64,000 bases of DNA from Saccoglossus kowalevskii (GCF_000003605.2 NW_003128369.1:428304-492303); one strand, 5' to 3'. Positions 27,001 to 34,808 are shown, numbered from the stretch's first letter. Made by a program: numbers and translations. The notes: generated from the sequence alone by a model not told the origin.

Positions 27001-27101
27001 GTTACATCGCTGCTGACTGCAGCCAAAATGAAATTAGAATTAACTTACCTCCCTCCAGGCATCAGAAAGTCGCCATCATCGTCGTCATCACCGCCAAACA
27101 T
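372..27101 (-). CDS. FKBP15: FKBP15 (WAFL) orthologue, 28 coding exons
   Basis: FK506-binding protein 15 is a large cytoplasmic protein linked to early endosomes and actin. The order of parts matches human FKBP15 as I recall it: MFG-acidic N-terminus, WH1-like domain, FKBP domain, P/Q linker, coiled coil, acidic tail. Exons in transcript order are 27049-27101, 24763-24869, 23948-24005, 23751-23820, 23435-23509, 21941-22039, 21310-21462, 20681-20749, 19935-20078, 19681-19784, 18215-18266, 17502-17624, 16698-16869, 16477-16550, 15441-15704, 13454-13653, 12776-12878, 11314-11485, 11023-11159, 10169-10252, 6633-6704, 5856-6008, 5176-5268, 3502-3660, 2964-3071, 2521-2689, 2011-2382 and 372-667. 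Every junction is GT-AG and keeps frame. The sum is 1,244 codons plus a stop, against about 1,219 in human. The C-terminus is uncertain because the stop overlaps a consensus donor. Confidence 0.95.
800..1215. repeat. Three diverged copies of an ATGGCTGCC...GGCCAT hairpin repeat
   Basis: In FKBP15 intron 27, short hairpins recur at about 815-837, 979-1003 and 1105-1130. The pattern is AAAATGGCTGCC, a few bases, then GGCCATTTT or GGCCATCTT, followed by AATCA and similar downstream text. A further copy lies near 35471-35495. Confidence 0.6.
3098..3270. repeat. Tandem repeat, ~60-bp unit, about 3 copies
   Basis: Three imperfect units each start TTTGTAACTTGCATRGACC and end with CCTAACCAGYGAGTSATC. 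The array sits just upstream of FKBP15 exon 25, in intron 24. Confidence 0.8.
3502..13653 (-). CDS. FKBP15: FKBP15 exons 16-24, coiled-coil region
   Basis: Exons 13454-13653, 12776-12878, 11314-11485, 11023-11159, 10169-10252, 6633-6704, 5856-6008, 5176-5268 and 3502-3660 encode residues about 540-930. The long heptad-rich coiled coil includes [72 protein letters not shown] and [15 protein letters not shown]. The match to human runs end to end. The coiled coil should give oligomerisation and endosome or actin attachment (known of the family). Introns here are large and repeat-filled: telomere-like array, satellite, a 22-bp-TIR element with an assembly gap, and SINE. Confidence 0.93.
5621..5815. 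mobile_element. Non-autonomous TIR element, short copy
   Basis: The left end (AAGATCCTGTGTTATGAAT) and right end (CACGCATTACACAAGATC) are imperfect inverted repeats. Internal text (TTAATAATGTGCTATATAGA) matches the larger copy at 8768-9196. It lies about 40 bp downstream of FKBP15 exon 22 on the transcript. Confidence 0.55.
6914..7058. repeat. Tandem repeat with CCAATCAGATT motifs
   Basis: Two full units and a partial one, about 66 bp each, built from AAGCCAATCAGATTC and CCTCTCCTTTTCTAAGCC. The ORF crossing it is a by-product of the repeat. Confidence 0.75.
7551..8003. repeat. Tandem array, ~29-bp unit, about 15 copies
   Basis: Degenerate units of TTTTGTATTCYGTTTAYGAA plus AATGAACA fill about 450 bp of FKBP15 intron 20. 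Variation between units (C/T in CGTTTA, A/C in GAACA/GACAA) suggests an old array. Confidence 0.9.
8768..9196. mobile_element. Non-autonomous TIR element with internal 114-bp duplication
   Basis: The left end TGTTCACTGTGAGATCCTGC is matched inversely by GCGAGATCTTGTAGTGAACA at the right end, an imperfect terminal inverted repeat of about 30 bp. No transposase ORF is present. Inside, 8924-9033 is repeated identically at 9038-9147. A shorter relative lies at 5621-5815. Confidence 0.65.
10299..10768. repeat. 27-bp minisatellite in FKBP15 intron 19
   Basis: Some 17 units of CACATGACCTGCATATCACA plus ATTATAT. Some units are shortened to CATGACCTGCATTATATCA. Because 27 is a multiple of three, the array gives open frames on both strands with 9-residue repeats; these are not genes. 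Confidence 0.95.
11934..12688. mobile_element. Non-autonomous TIR transposon interrupted by an assembly gap
   Basis: The ends are a perfect 22-bp inverted repeat: the left starts TACCGTACTCGACCGCG, and 12667-12688 is its exact reverse complement. If the outer TA is the target duplication, the repeat is CCGTACTCGACCGCGTTAGC, as expected for a Tc1/mariner-type TA target (inference). Inner GGGGTGGGCGCTT motifs occur near both ends. At least 434 bases are unknown, so coding content cannot be judged. Confidence 0.75.
12016..12449. other. Assembly gap (434 N)
   Basis: A run of N inside the TIR element at 11934-12688, in FKBP15 intron 17. The flanking exons join in frame without it, so no coding exon needs to be missing. 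Confidence 0.99.
12935..13065 (+). mobile_element. tRNA-derived SINE fragment
   Basis: The text ACAGGGTTGTGAGTTTGAGT resembles a Pol III B box, followed by the signature CTCGGGCAAGGTACTTTACT and CACTACCCAGGATGAATGGG. This is the body of a SINE class common in marine invertebrate genomes (from memory). A TATATA stretch follows. The 5' end is degraded. Confidence 0.55.
13343..13447. repeat. 36-bp tandem repeat, about 3 copies
   Basis: Units of TAATCTGCATAATTTATTCA plus TATTTCAACCATTTCC end seven bases from the exon 16 splice donor of FKBP15. Confidence 0.85.
13711..13860. mobile_element. Hairpin MITE, family B copy 1
   Basis: Inverted-repeat element: GAGGTTACCACGAGAATACC...AAAGTATGCACTCAGGCAGT on the left, mirrored by the right arm ending ACCTCATTGTATTATACAT. 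Homology to the copy near 19.0 kb continues to about 13990. Confidence 0.7.
14349..14980. repeat. Tandem array with interstitial telomere-like (TTAGGG) blocks
   Basis: Roughly seven units of 83-97 bp in FKBP15 intron 15. Each has 1-4 GGTTAG/TTAGGG hexamers, then a small palindrome CCAACTTTTGTTGG (or CCATTTTTTGTTGG), CTTTTTGTCTCAATAAATC, AAAGACGTTCCTGACAACAT and a T-run. Units are nearly identical, so the array is young or homogenised. Confidence 0.95.
15128..15305. repeat. 81-bp tandem duplication
   Basis: CAGTGGCACCATTCCCCA starts at 15128, 15209 and 15290, an exact 81-bp period. Two units are complete and the third is cut short after about 16 bp. The open frame through it is a by-product of the 81-bp period. 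Confidence 0.9.
15441..19784 (-). CDS. FKBP15: FKBP15 exons 10-15, Ser/Pro/Gln-rich linker
   Basis: Exons 19681-19784, 18215-18266, 17502-17624, 16698-16869, 16477-16550 and 15441-15704 encode residues about 277-539. A serine run (HSSSSSSP) opens the stretch. The conserved [19 protein letters not shown] in exon 12 anchors the homology to human [15 protein letters not shown]. Exons 13-15 are very rich in Gln and Pro ([23 protein letters not shown]). The end of exon 15 ([19 protein letters not shown]) leads into the coiled coil. This part is likely disordered. Confidence 0.93.
15763..16065 (-). mobile_element. Dispersed repeat family D, copy 1
   Basis: Text from CAAGCAGCCTCTCTGCTGAG to GATAAGCTCCTCTTGACAAA is the reverse complement of the longer copy at 45963-46345 at moderate identity. 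It ends with AGCTCCG-type short repeats. No ORF. Confidence 0.7.
16084..16263. mobile_element. MITE family C, copy 1
   Basis: About 180 bp flanked by TA. Terminal inverted repeat CTGTAAAATCTGTATTAGAA and its mirror TTCTAATACAGATTTTACGG. The interior repeats GATGCGGCTTCTATT. A second copy lies at 50784-50963. It sits directly next to the family D repeat. Confidence 0.8.
17676..18030. mobile_element. Degenerate family A foldback elements
   Basis: Contains family A text (CCAGCAAAAATTCAAC, CAAAAATCAGTGAAAATAAA, AAAAGTCTTTTCAGC) but diverged ends, followed by several TTCACTGGGTTTTAA motifs on both strands. Probably one or two old copies. Confidence 0.5.
19001..19290. mobile_element. Hairpin MITE, family B copy 2, with flanking homology
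   Basis: Arms AAGGTTACTGCGAAGTACGC and GCATACTTTTGTGATAACCT match copy 1. Downstream text (CTGAACGAATGTTTG, GATTCTATTTCATAACG) also matches 13928-13990, so the unit is longer than the hairpin. Confidence 0.6.
19319..19517. mobile_element. MITE family A copy
   Basis: About 200-bp foldback element: AATACTTTATTTTCGCTTGG at the left and AAATAAAGAATTTTACAGTA at the right, with internal GTGAAAATAAAATCCAGCGA. It lies in FKBP15 intron 9, next to or within family B homology. Confidence 0.85.
19935..21462 (-). CDS. FKBP15: FKBP15 exons 7-9, FKBP domain
   Basis: Exons 21310-21462, 20681-20749 and 19935-20078 are all phase 0 and encode residues 155-276. Visible signatures are [48 protein letters not shown] and [13 protein letters not shown]. 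On FKBP12 numbering, Tyr26, Phe36, Asp37, Phe46, Val55, Ile56, Trp59, Tyr82 and Phe99 all have identical counterparts (predicted residues 193, 207, 208, 217, 226, 227, 230, 253, 270). His87 is Met here. The prolyl-isomerase and FK506 pocket therefore looks intact. A foldback transposon lies in intron 7 at 21081-21289. Confidence 0.95.
21081..21289. mobile_element. MITE family A copy, reverse orientation
   Basis: Complete TA-flanked element CTGTAAAATACTTTATTTTA...GTGAAAATAAAGTATTCTAC. The interior reads in the opposite direction (GATGAGTTGAAT). Confidence 0.9.
21941..24869 (-). CDS. FKBP15: FKBP15 exons 2-6, WH1-like domain
   Basis: Exons 2-6 (24763-24869, 23948-24005, 23751-23820, 23435-23509, 21941-22039) encode residues about 18-154. 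Exon 2 carries SLFGMD and the basic [12 protein letters not shown]. Exons 3-6 form the WH1-like domain: [19 protein letters not shown], then [13 protein letters not shown], a beta-rich [15 protein letters not shown], then [20 protein letters not shown]. These align almost without gaps to human FKBP15 from memory. WH1 domains bind proline-rich partners of the actin machinery; that this copy does so is inference. Introns 2-6 hold foldback transposons at 23.2 and 25.3 kb, two hairpin elements at 22.3-22.8 kb and a 72-bp tandem repeat. Confidence 0.93.
22318..22474. mobile_element. Hairpin MITE, family B copy 3
   Basis: The best preserved copy: TAATAAGGTTATTAGGAGAA and CCTCAAAGTATGCACTCAG pair with CTTCGTGCATACTTTGAGG and TATTCTTGTAATAACCTCG. 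Loop about 40 bp. Confidence 0.85.
22697..22832. mobile_element. Hairpin MITE, family B copy 4
   Basis: Second copy within 400 bp of copy 3: CTTCAAAGTATGCACTCAGG pairs with CCATTGTGCATACTTTGCAG. Its outer ends are more degraded. Confidence 0.8.
23242..23398. mobile_element. MITE family A copy, shortened
   Basis: TATAAAATACTTTATTTTAG to AGTATTTTATAGTA. The interior lacks about 40 bp compared with the full form. Reverse orientation. It ends about 35 bp from FKBP15 exon 5. Confidence 0.8.
24328..24605. repeat. 72-bp tandem repeat, about 4 copies
   Basis: AAAGGGCCCTATTCCAAATA recurs with exact 72-bp spacing (GGGCCC at 24391, 24463 and 24535) in FKBP15 intron 2. The minus-strand open frame across it comes from the period being a multiple of three. 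Confidence 0.9.
25325..25519. mobile_element. MITE family A copy, reverse orientation
   Basis: CTGTGGAATACTTTATTTTC to GCGAAAATAAAGTATTCTAC with flanking TA. Interior GATGAGTTGAATGTGAAATA. In FKBP15 intron 1. Confidence 0.9.
27049..27101 (-). CDS. FKBP15: FKBP15 exon 1, start codon and acidic N-terminus
   Basis: Encodes [16 protein letters not shown], the same pattern as the human start (MFG, acidic run, DFL, small residues). The ATG is at 27101-27099. The exon ends in phase 2 at a strong GTAAGT donor. The match to the human N-terminus fixes this as the real start. Confidence 0.93.
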
Positions 27102-27340
27102 CGTTACAAATTTAAGAGTAGCACAAAACAAAATGAAACAGTGACACCTCCCCTCATGTGACCCCTGACAATCAAGATGGCGTTTAAGTCCCATCATGCA
27201 ACGGATAGGGATACCCCCTAAAGCCCTTTAACTTGGTAATTATAAAGTTGCAATGTCACTTACTGGTAACTTGGCATTCGCAAAGTATGTTGCCATTCAG
27301 AAATAATTATGCACGGGTTTTATTACTGGGGGCGCTCGGC
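27102..27340 (-). promoter_or_regulatory. Likely FKBP15 5' UTR/promoter with YY1-like site
   Basis: Immediately upstream of the FKBP15 start, 27174-27182 reads AAGATGGCG, the core of YY1 sites common at transcription starts. A GC-rich 12-mer at 27326-27337 (CTGGGGGCGCTC) resembles a CTCF core. No TATA box is obvious. Promoter status is inferred from position and motifs. Confidence 0.4.
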
Positions 27341-27532
27341 AAAACGTCGGATACGCAACGTATCAACGAAACTCGTAATAGGAACATATAATCTGGGTAG
27401 GCACGACAGTTTACTTTAATACACTATGTAATTGGCATTAAAATGATTACATAACAACAACAAAACAAATATATCTACAAACTGGGGTTTCGCATAATGC
27501 TTGGCAATTCACGGCCACCTAATAACCTACTT

Positions 27533-27748
27533 TAAAACATGTTTTTTTAGCTAGCATGTTATTTTAGCTAATTTAGCTAATCTGTAATTTCGCTAATTCA
27601 AGATGTCGCTAATTAGAATAAAGTACTGTAAAACATATTTAAATAGCTACATGCAATTTTAGCAAATTTGACNNNNNNNNNNNNNNNNNNNNNNNNNNNN
27701 NNNNNNNNNNNNNNNNNNNNNNCATGCTAGCTAAAAAGACATGTTATA
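27533..27748. mobile_element. Palindromic element around an assembly gap
   Basis: ACATGTTTTTTTAGCTAGCA on the left pairs with TGCTAGCTAAAAAGACATGT on the right. Between are GCTAATT motifs and a 50-N gap (27673-27722). Similar text (CGCTAAATTCGCTAAAAATA, AAAGACATGTTTTACAG) occurs at 55550-55665 in the spectrin gene. Confidence 0.65.
27673..27722. other. Assembly gap (50 N)
   Basis: A run of 50 N, a typical placeholder length, in the loop of a palindromic element, so its true size is unknown. Confidence 0.99.
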
Positions 27749-29920
27749 TTGATTTTTTGAAATAGAGGTAATGTTTACAATTCTATTGGTCATTTAAACT
27801 TAATTTGATATGTAATTTTCTTTGCCTCAGCAGATGTATCATTTTGCACAATTTATCTTCATTTCATTAACGTGGTCTAATTCTGCCTTTGTAACATTTA
27901 CTACGTATTTCTCTATTATGTAGAGCTGCTAATTAAATGGATGAGCTGTGTTCGTATGAAAACGTGAATGTTCCCCTAACTGTCCGTATATAAATACCTC
28001 AGATGTGTACGCGCTTACATGTACCCACAACTCGTTGCCGTAAATAAGTACATACTAGTCTGACCAGTGTCTGAAACAGCGAGATTAAAGCGCGGCGGTC
28101 GTCGCGCAGCACGTGTTCGAATTTCATGTTAATAAACAATGTATTTTACACGCGTTGTATACGTTGCTATGAGTCCCATATCGAACAGGACGTGGCACGA
28201 CGACTGCCGCCCAATAACCTTTTTTTGGTTAGATTTGATTGGATATGTTAGCAATTTGCAATCAATAAACGCTCTTAGTGGTATAATTTAAAGCCTTCTC
28301 GGTAATGTTTGTTGAAAACAAAACTTGAAAACTTGAAAAACCCCGGGGTGTTTCATTTTTAATGGTAAGTTGTTTGATTCTGTATGTTGATACAATTGAT
28401 TGTGATTTTCTGATTAAGATTTACCATAAACTAAACACGTTTTTTTTTTGTAGTACACAAATGATAAAGCAACGATATACTTTAATACTATGCGCAGATT
28501 CATTTATGGTACATACCGATAATATTACCACGCATGCGTATTAGCTTTCCTAGAACGAATGTTCTATAGAATCCTACAAAATCAACATCTTCTTTAGTTT
28601 ATGATAAATCCTCGTGTAGTATCATACAACAATACTGAAAAAAAAATGTTTCGTTCATAAACTACAAACGATAAGTAGTGTTCAAGTTGAATGCTTTCGG
28701 TTGGCAAACAAACAGCATTTACGGTATCCCATTGACAGTTTTCGGACAAGTCGTCTTCCATGGGTGATAGCTACTCTGATTATTACCATGATACGCGTAT
28801 GATATTTTTTTTTTTTGATTTGGCAAAAAATATTTACATCAAACAGTGACAACTTGAAAGACACGTTATTGGCGTCGTCACAGAGCCCAAGTCTCAGGTC
28901 AATACAAAACGAACTAATAATTGTTCAAAATACACAGTCGCTTTTATGAGACACAATAGCGGACCAACTTGAAAAAGTCCTCTCTACAACTATTTTTCAA
29001 ATATTCTTCCCCACTGCAAACACATTATCTCGAGCTCTGAAATTATACTGATTTGTTGAACGATTCAAATGCATTGTGGGAAATAGATAATATGATATCA
29101 TTTTCATTGCCAGTCATTGTGTGTAAAATAGTATTACACCCACTGCCCATATTCAACTCACAGAGAACGTCAAGTTTATAATCGTATTTAAAATAATATT
29201 GGAAACATTTAAACAAAACTCACATTCAGAATGGCTAATTTGTCGCGTATTCATATTTATACAAACGTGTACAAATAAAATACATCATACAAAAGGTACC
29301 CCTAACTTACGTAAAGTTGTTGCATACGACAAGGCGATTAACACGTAACGTAAGTTCTAGGGTATGACACAACATACCAAAACTGACCCGCATTCACTTC
29401 CAAATTTTGGAATGGCTTACACGTACTCGGATGAATAGAACGCATCCATGTATTCCATTGAATCAGTACAGCCGTCAGTATAAGTAAATAACTAAGTGAA
29501 AGTAACAGGATATTAGATTTGGCAGGGGACTCGGTTAATACATGGGTGAGTAATTTTTAAAGAATAGTTTCAATATCAATTGGCATAGCTACCATCATAG
29601 TTAATTCATGAATATGTGCGGTAGCACATATGTATACACGTTTGGTGGTCATTTACTTTCGTACAATCCGATACACATATACCAAATTGAAAGACAATTT
29701 CTATTGAATATACAGAATGTGTGCATCATAGTGTGGAGCAAGAGTGCTCCCTTTCTTGCTCCATGGTCATAGTAACCCACATGTTACATTCGTTCACTGC
29801 ACTCCGGCTTAGTTCATAATACGTAGATTGACCATAACGCCATTATACTGTTTGTCTTTCTGAAGAAAAAAAGACGTTGTTCAAATCCAGGATGCTACTG
29901 CACCAACTGAATATATCAAA
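27749..29920. other. Intergenic region between FKBP15 and the 225-residue gene
   Basis: No convincing exon on either strand. It contains an imperfect inverted repeat at 28092-28211 and a small hairpin at 29299-29361 (CCCTAACTTACGT with ACGTAAGTTCTAGGG). Otherwise AT-rich unique-looking sequence. Confidence 0.5.
28092..28211. repeat. Imperfect inverted repeat with GC-rich arms
   Basis: GCGGCGGTCGTCGCGCAGCA...GTGTTCGA at 28092-28120 is mirrored by TCGAACAGGACGTGGCACGA...CGACTGCCGC at 28181-28211. Arms are about 30 bp with small indels and the loop is about 60 bp. The left arm includes CACGTG. It is far more GC-rich than its surroundings. Confidence 0.7.
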
Positions 29921-29922
29921 AT

Positions 29923-29928
29923 TTTATT
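29923..29928 (-). terminator. Candidate polyadenylation signal (AATAAA) of the 225-residue gene
   Basis: AATAAA on the minus strand about 200 bases past the stop codon at 30130. A plausible 3' end for that transcript. Confidence 0.4.
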
Positions 29929-30129
29929 TTTTTTATCTTTAGCATGAATGACGTCGGCCAATGAAATCACGGATATGAAATAGATACAATTGTAATTAGT
30001 TTGGGATTATTTTTAAAAAAAAGGAATGACTCGTGATTCTGAAAATACATAAATATAAAGTTTATAATACATAGATTTGACAGAGCAATCAGTGTGCATA
30101 ATGCTTCTACAGGTTATCGATTTGCCTCT

Positions 30130-33100
30130 TTAATTTGAAAACTTCATTCGTTGCTTCTTTGTGCATCCCTGCATGTTCATCCCTGCATGTTCTACGTAGT
30201 CATCGAGAAGCGGGTGACTAGCGTGCCGATTGTGTTCGTCTTCGTCGTCTGTGGTGGAATCAGTCTGACGATGGAATAGTGACCGCACTCTTTCAGAAAT
30301 GCTCCTGTCGATGTATGATTTATGGTCTACAAAAGAAATTGAAATAATGTTAGTAGCATAATACAAACAGTAACAGCGGCAATTACGTCAATTTTATAAT
30401 GTGTTTAATATTGTTAATAATACATTTTTTCATATGTCAGGGCAAACTCCCAGGCAGAGTTCTATTCCACGAATATATATACTTCCGGTTATCTAACCGC
30501 ATGGAACTCTGGGAAGGGGAATGATGTCAGAGCAGATCGACAGCTTGCTGACGTCATATCAGCGGGTCATTTTCTTGAAAACATTCAATTGCTGGTACGA
30601 AAACAATTGTTTTGCATGAACCAATGATTAATCAGTTGGGATACTTTTCTCGGAACTTATTTGAAAATAAAATTCACCGTTTATTTATTTCAAGAGTGGC
30701 ACGTCGCGGTATATCATTCACCACTTGTCATTTTCCTTGGTATTTCTCTTATTCTGAGTTAATAGGAAGTAGAACAAGTGTTCTTTGGTTATAAATTCTG
30801 CTTGGAAGGGTGAAAGTCAGTCACTGTAATTTATGTTCGGAAAGAGTCGTAAATGTAAGTCACTTATTAAAAATCGAAGTAATTGTTAGGGCTAAAGTAT
30901 TATACATATTGTCATAAGTTACACATTATATATCGTGACTTAGTTACACTGTTTCAGAATTTAAAAACGGTTAACTTTGTAATTGTGTGTTTTATTGTGT
31001 TAGTGGTAGCGTGACTTGGATCTTGTCGGTGACCCCCACCCCACCCCTCTGCGGGAATATCTTGTATCACGTAAAAAAGTGTAAGTATGCTTATAGCATA
31101 TGCTAACTTAGATAATAAATATTATGATGTTAGTTTGACAAATGTTTTCAAGAAATTATGAGGTTTTTACTTTAAAAGAAAAAGCCAAAATCATAAAATG
31201 CATAAAAAAATCATGTTGTTTTTGTTATAAAATACTGGTATTGAAAGTAAATACCCTGGTTTTTTTGGCACATTTTAATTTTGAGAGTACTGGAGGTTTC
31301 CATCCTTTGGCGAAGTCGGAATGGTATCCCAATCTAATTAAATTCTGGTGTATTGTGCGGCGTGGATTTTATTTTATTTCATATATTTATTTTACTTTTA
31401 CTATTTTTTTTTTTTTTTTTTATGTTTTCTGTTATGTATTTGTGAGTCGGTATTTGTTTAACATTGTTTAACATTTAAAACTCTTTAAAAAATGCCAGCA
31501 AATAAAAAATAAATTAAAATAAAACAAAGTAAAAAAAGTGTATAATAAAAATAACTATTAAACACAAATTTAAAAAAGCCCAAAGTAGGATCTTATTTTA
31601 ATCAGATTGAATGGTACACCAAAGTGCACATAGTTCACAAGGCGATGTAGATATAAAGTTTAAACACAAAACAAAAACGGTACAAAACTACTTGAAAAAT
31701 TTTGAACATGATAAATAACGCTGTAACTATAATAGCGGATAGAATAAAATAAATATCAATAAACCTTCCAGTGAAAATTTTCTGAGTGGCCATATTATGC
31801 CGATCAAAGCTAGAGTGTGCGTAGACGATGTTGACTTCAGTTGGCAACCCATGGCTTTTACTTTGTTTTACAAAATATATATTATTTCATGTAAGTGACC
31901 GACCTTCACTGTTTTTGGTGCGTTTTCCAAACAATGCAACCCACCATCCGTGTTTCGGATGCTTTCTTCTCTCTTTCCTGTTGGGTTCAAGCGATACGTG
32001 AGACGAGCAATGTAATCCGTTATCCATGGCAACAGGAGAATAATAACCGTCTTCGCCTTCACCTACTGTAAAAAGATTTTGGTAAATAATAATTACAAGT
32101 AGAACGTTGTTAAATAAAACAAGTAGTTAATACAATTAGTAGTTAAGATCAGAATCATTCATCTTACCTTGTTCACGTTCAAAAGATGTTAGCTTATACC
32201 ATTCTGCCACAAAATCGTAGTTTGGTATGTGGCTGCCAGTACTCAGAGAAATGGCACAGATCCAACCTTGCATGTCACAATTACACTTGAATTTCAAGAC
32301 CAACTCTTTCTTGTCCTTGGAATGAAAATCAAACGACGCTATTCACAATTGCGAAAAAATGAAATAGTTCAGTTATAATAATCCGAGTGGAAAGGAAACA
32401 ACAGCGCCCTCTAGAAATACTAACTAGCACCCACCTGTTGTTTGGCCGTATCGTCAGCCGGCTGGATGTTTTAAGTAGTTCTGGGCACATATCCACTTCA
32501 TATTCTCCCAAATCGTATATTTTAACATATTTATCACTAATATTTCCAATAATTGATGCAAATGGTTTTGGTTTTTTTGAATTACCCTGATAAAAAAATA
32601 TGCATACATTAATAAAGGTGGAAACAACACTCAATGCATATATCAAACGAGTTGACGCAGACGTGTGGGGTAACCAGAAACAATATGTACATATATATAT
32701 ATACTGTTCTGGTAAATCTTCCTGTGCTCATAATGGGCATCCCCTCAAACATCAACAACGGGCTGCGTCACCTTAAAAGTGCCCTCGTCGGCGACCTATG
32801 AAAAAAGAGCCCTGTCAGATTATTTGTTATTATTTTGACGTTTAATCGGACACTGAGATTCACGAATTTGTTGTATTTGCGTGGGTACTTATTTATCGCT
32901 TCCAAATTTTTATTTGCATTGTGTATTTCCGCCACGCATTTTAGCGTCCAAGACTGTAGATCTAATACTAGACGAACCTCGAAAGCCAATCATCGTGATG
33001 GTAATTCTATATTTTATGGGATATTTCTTCACATAAATCACTCAAAAAATCCAACACGAACTGGAAGATATTAGTCAGAATGAAATTTAATTATGCGACA

Positions 33101-34118
33101 CGAGCGTGATGAAAAGGGCAAAAAAAAATTAAATTCGCGATCGATGAATCTGCGTAGCGGATGAGAAACCAATATTAGGTTGTACAAAAATTGCTGTTAT
33201 AAAACCATGTTTTACAGATCTCAGTGAACGATTTGGACGTCGCATAGTCACAAGTTTAGATATCGCGTGATCATTGGTTCACAACGTGACCTACCCTGAC
33301 TATCAGTAATGTATTCGGATGGGCACAATATACCAATCGCAGCGACCATATCGTTCTAATCTTCACCCATACTGGACCATGATGCAACAATGTATAAGTC
33401 CCACTGGCCACCTGGTATTTACGTGTTGGGACAGAATAAGATATACATGATTTTAATTATTTGTTTCCCTGTAAAGCTCCCTTAATTGCAAGAAACGTGT
33501 TTTGCGATATATGGTGAAATTAGACTAGGCTCCATGTGCCACTCGTCGCTTATACATGCAGTGACAAGTACATCGCTGTATTCGTGTTTTTCTTTAGACG
33601 AAATATTTTATAATCCACGATAGACTGGCCCAGTCATGGCAATTTTATTGTTTTATATGCTAAATCCTTTAGAACGTGTTCGTAGAATCTTCCGCGTTGA
33701 CCACGATTTAAGAAAGAAAATTATAACATTTCCACTGCCGGGCCAGTCTAATCCCACGGCGCAATCACGGGGATATAGAGAACAAATACAACTACTAGTA
33801 TATAGAACAAGAAAAACAAATTACAAACGCAGTGGAATGGAATAAAAACGGAATACGGAATAATATTACAGAATTAAATAATTCTTGGGGAAGTGCATTG
33901 TAGTGTGTCATTGGCGACAGAAATTTAGTCTTGTGAACATTCTGTGTTTTTTTTAGCTTTCCGATCTACTAGTAAATCCTAAATTAGCTGTTTATGTATG
34001 TGGTGTATACTGTTATCGTTATCGTTTATTTTGCAACACGTATTGTATTTGATGCGTCCAACACTTAAAGCGTCCGAGGACCGACCATCTGTCTGCGCTT
34101 AGTACTTACCGTGTTCAT
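30130..34118 (-). CDS. Unrecognised 225-residue protein, five-exon model
   Basis: Exons 34110-34118 (MNT), 32425-32586, 32168-32315, 31904-32065 and 30130-30326 join in frame to 225 codons plus TAA. Landmarks are FASIIGNISDKYVKIYDLGE, LVLKFKCNCDMQGWICAIS, IPNYDFVAEWYKL, a basic stretch (RKERRKHPKHGWW) and an acidic stretch (TTDDEDEH). No signal peptide or membrane helix is visible, so it is probably soluble. I do not recognise the family and assign no function. Weak points: exon 1 contributes three codons; exon 2 must use the donor CTA|GTTAGT, since the nearby CAG|GTGGGT breaks the frame; exon 4 uses a weak GTCGGT donor. Matching phases across exons 3-5 and absence of stops support a real gene. 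Confidence 0.6.
32587..34109 (-). other. Intron 1 of the 225-residue gene model
   Basis: It ends with a good branch/pyrimidine region (TTTATTAATG ... TATTTTTTTATCAG). No repeat family or second gene is recognised inside. Several short open frames are present without support. Confidence 0.4.
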
Positions 34119-34310
34119 TTCAGACAGAAAAACCGCAATGTATCGATGTTTTCCGTGGCGTTTCTCAAACTCGAACTGTTTTTAATTTCGAATCAACGCA
34201 AAACAAAGCTTCACGGATACAATGGAACCACAGAAAACGATTATGATTGGGCGCTATGGTTCGAACTTAGAATGGAACGGCTGCCTTGATATGCGCATGT
34301 GCGCGATAAG
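34119..34310 (-). promoter_or_regulatory. Candidate promoter of the 225-residue gene
   Basis: Upstream of the proposed ATG (34118-34116) there is a minus-strand CCAAT box (34250-34246) and an NRF1-like palindrome TGCGCATGTGCGCG at 34292-34305. The ATG is followed after 9 coding bases by a perfect GTAAGT donor. An in-frame TAA lies upstream of the ATG. Both motifs are typical of TATA-less promoters. Confidence 0.45.
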
Positions 34311-34808
34311 AATATTTTCATATTACGTCATAATAATTGTTGCCGCGAGTCGAAGTCTCTCCACCGTTGTGCTGTGATAGCGCTTTTTGTGACGACACAA
34401 CGACTTCTTATTATGTCACGTTCGGTTTTTTCCCGTACTATCTACTTCTATAAATGTGCAAAAAGAACTCTGGTGTATTGTGTTTACGCTAAGTGTAAAT
34501 ATAATTTCAACAAGATTACTATCATTTTCTATATCTTATATTTATCACAGCTTTCACAGCTTTCTCCTATTTTCAAATTTTAAACTCTCTAAATTAGCTT
34601 AAGTTCTGTAAATGTAAATATCCGAAAATAGTGGAGGTACAACAACAATTGAGGGACCCGGGGTCTGCCAGCCAACCTCAAAGCCAAAACTCAAAAAAAA
34701 AATATATATAAAAACCTGTGCAAGGATAATTTCGGTTTGAAAATAGACAAAAACAAAAAACAAAACAGAAACGCCGAAACCAATGATGGGAAAACTAGTT
34801 ACAAGTAA

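Noticed and set aside
31142-31471. 109-codon frame starting FSRNYEVFTLKEKAKIIKCI, reminiscent of the pogo/CENP-B helix-turn-helix
   Set aside because: Only about 20 residues resemble the family, with no further transposase motifs or inverted repeats. Kept as a weak possibility only.
32587-32646. Hydrophobic stretch upstream of exon 2 of the unknown gene that looks like a signal peptide
   Set aside because: The apparent start is TTG, not ATG, and the sequence has the branch point, pyrimidine tract and CAG of an intron end.
32768-32989. 73-codon minus-strand frame (LDLQSWTLKCVAEIHN) as an alternative first exon
   Set aside because: No ATG start and no usable donor in the right phase. The 34110-34118 exon has a perfect donor and promoter motifs.
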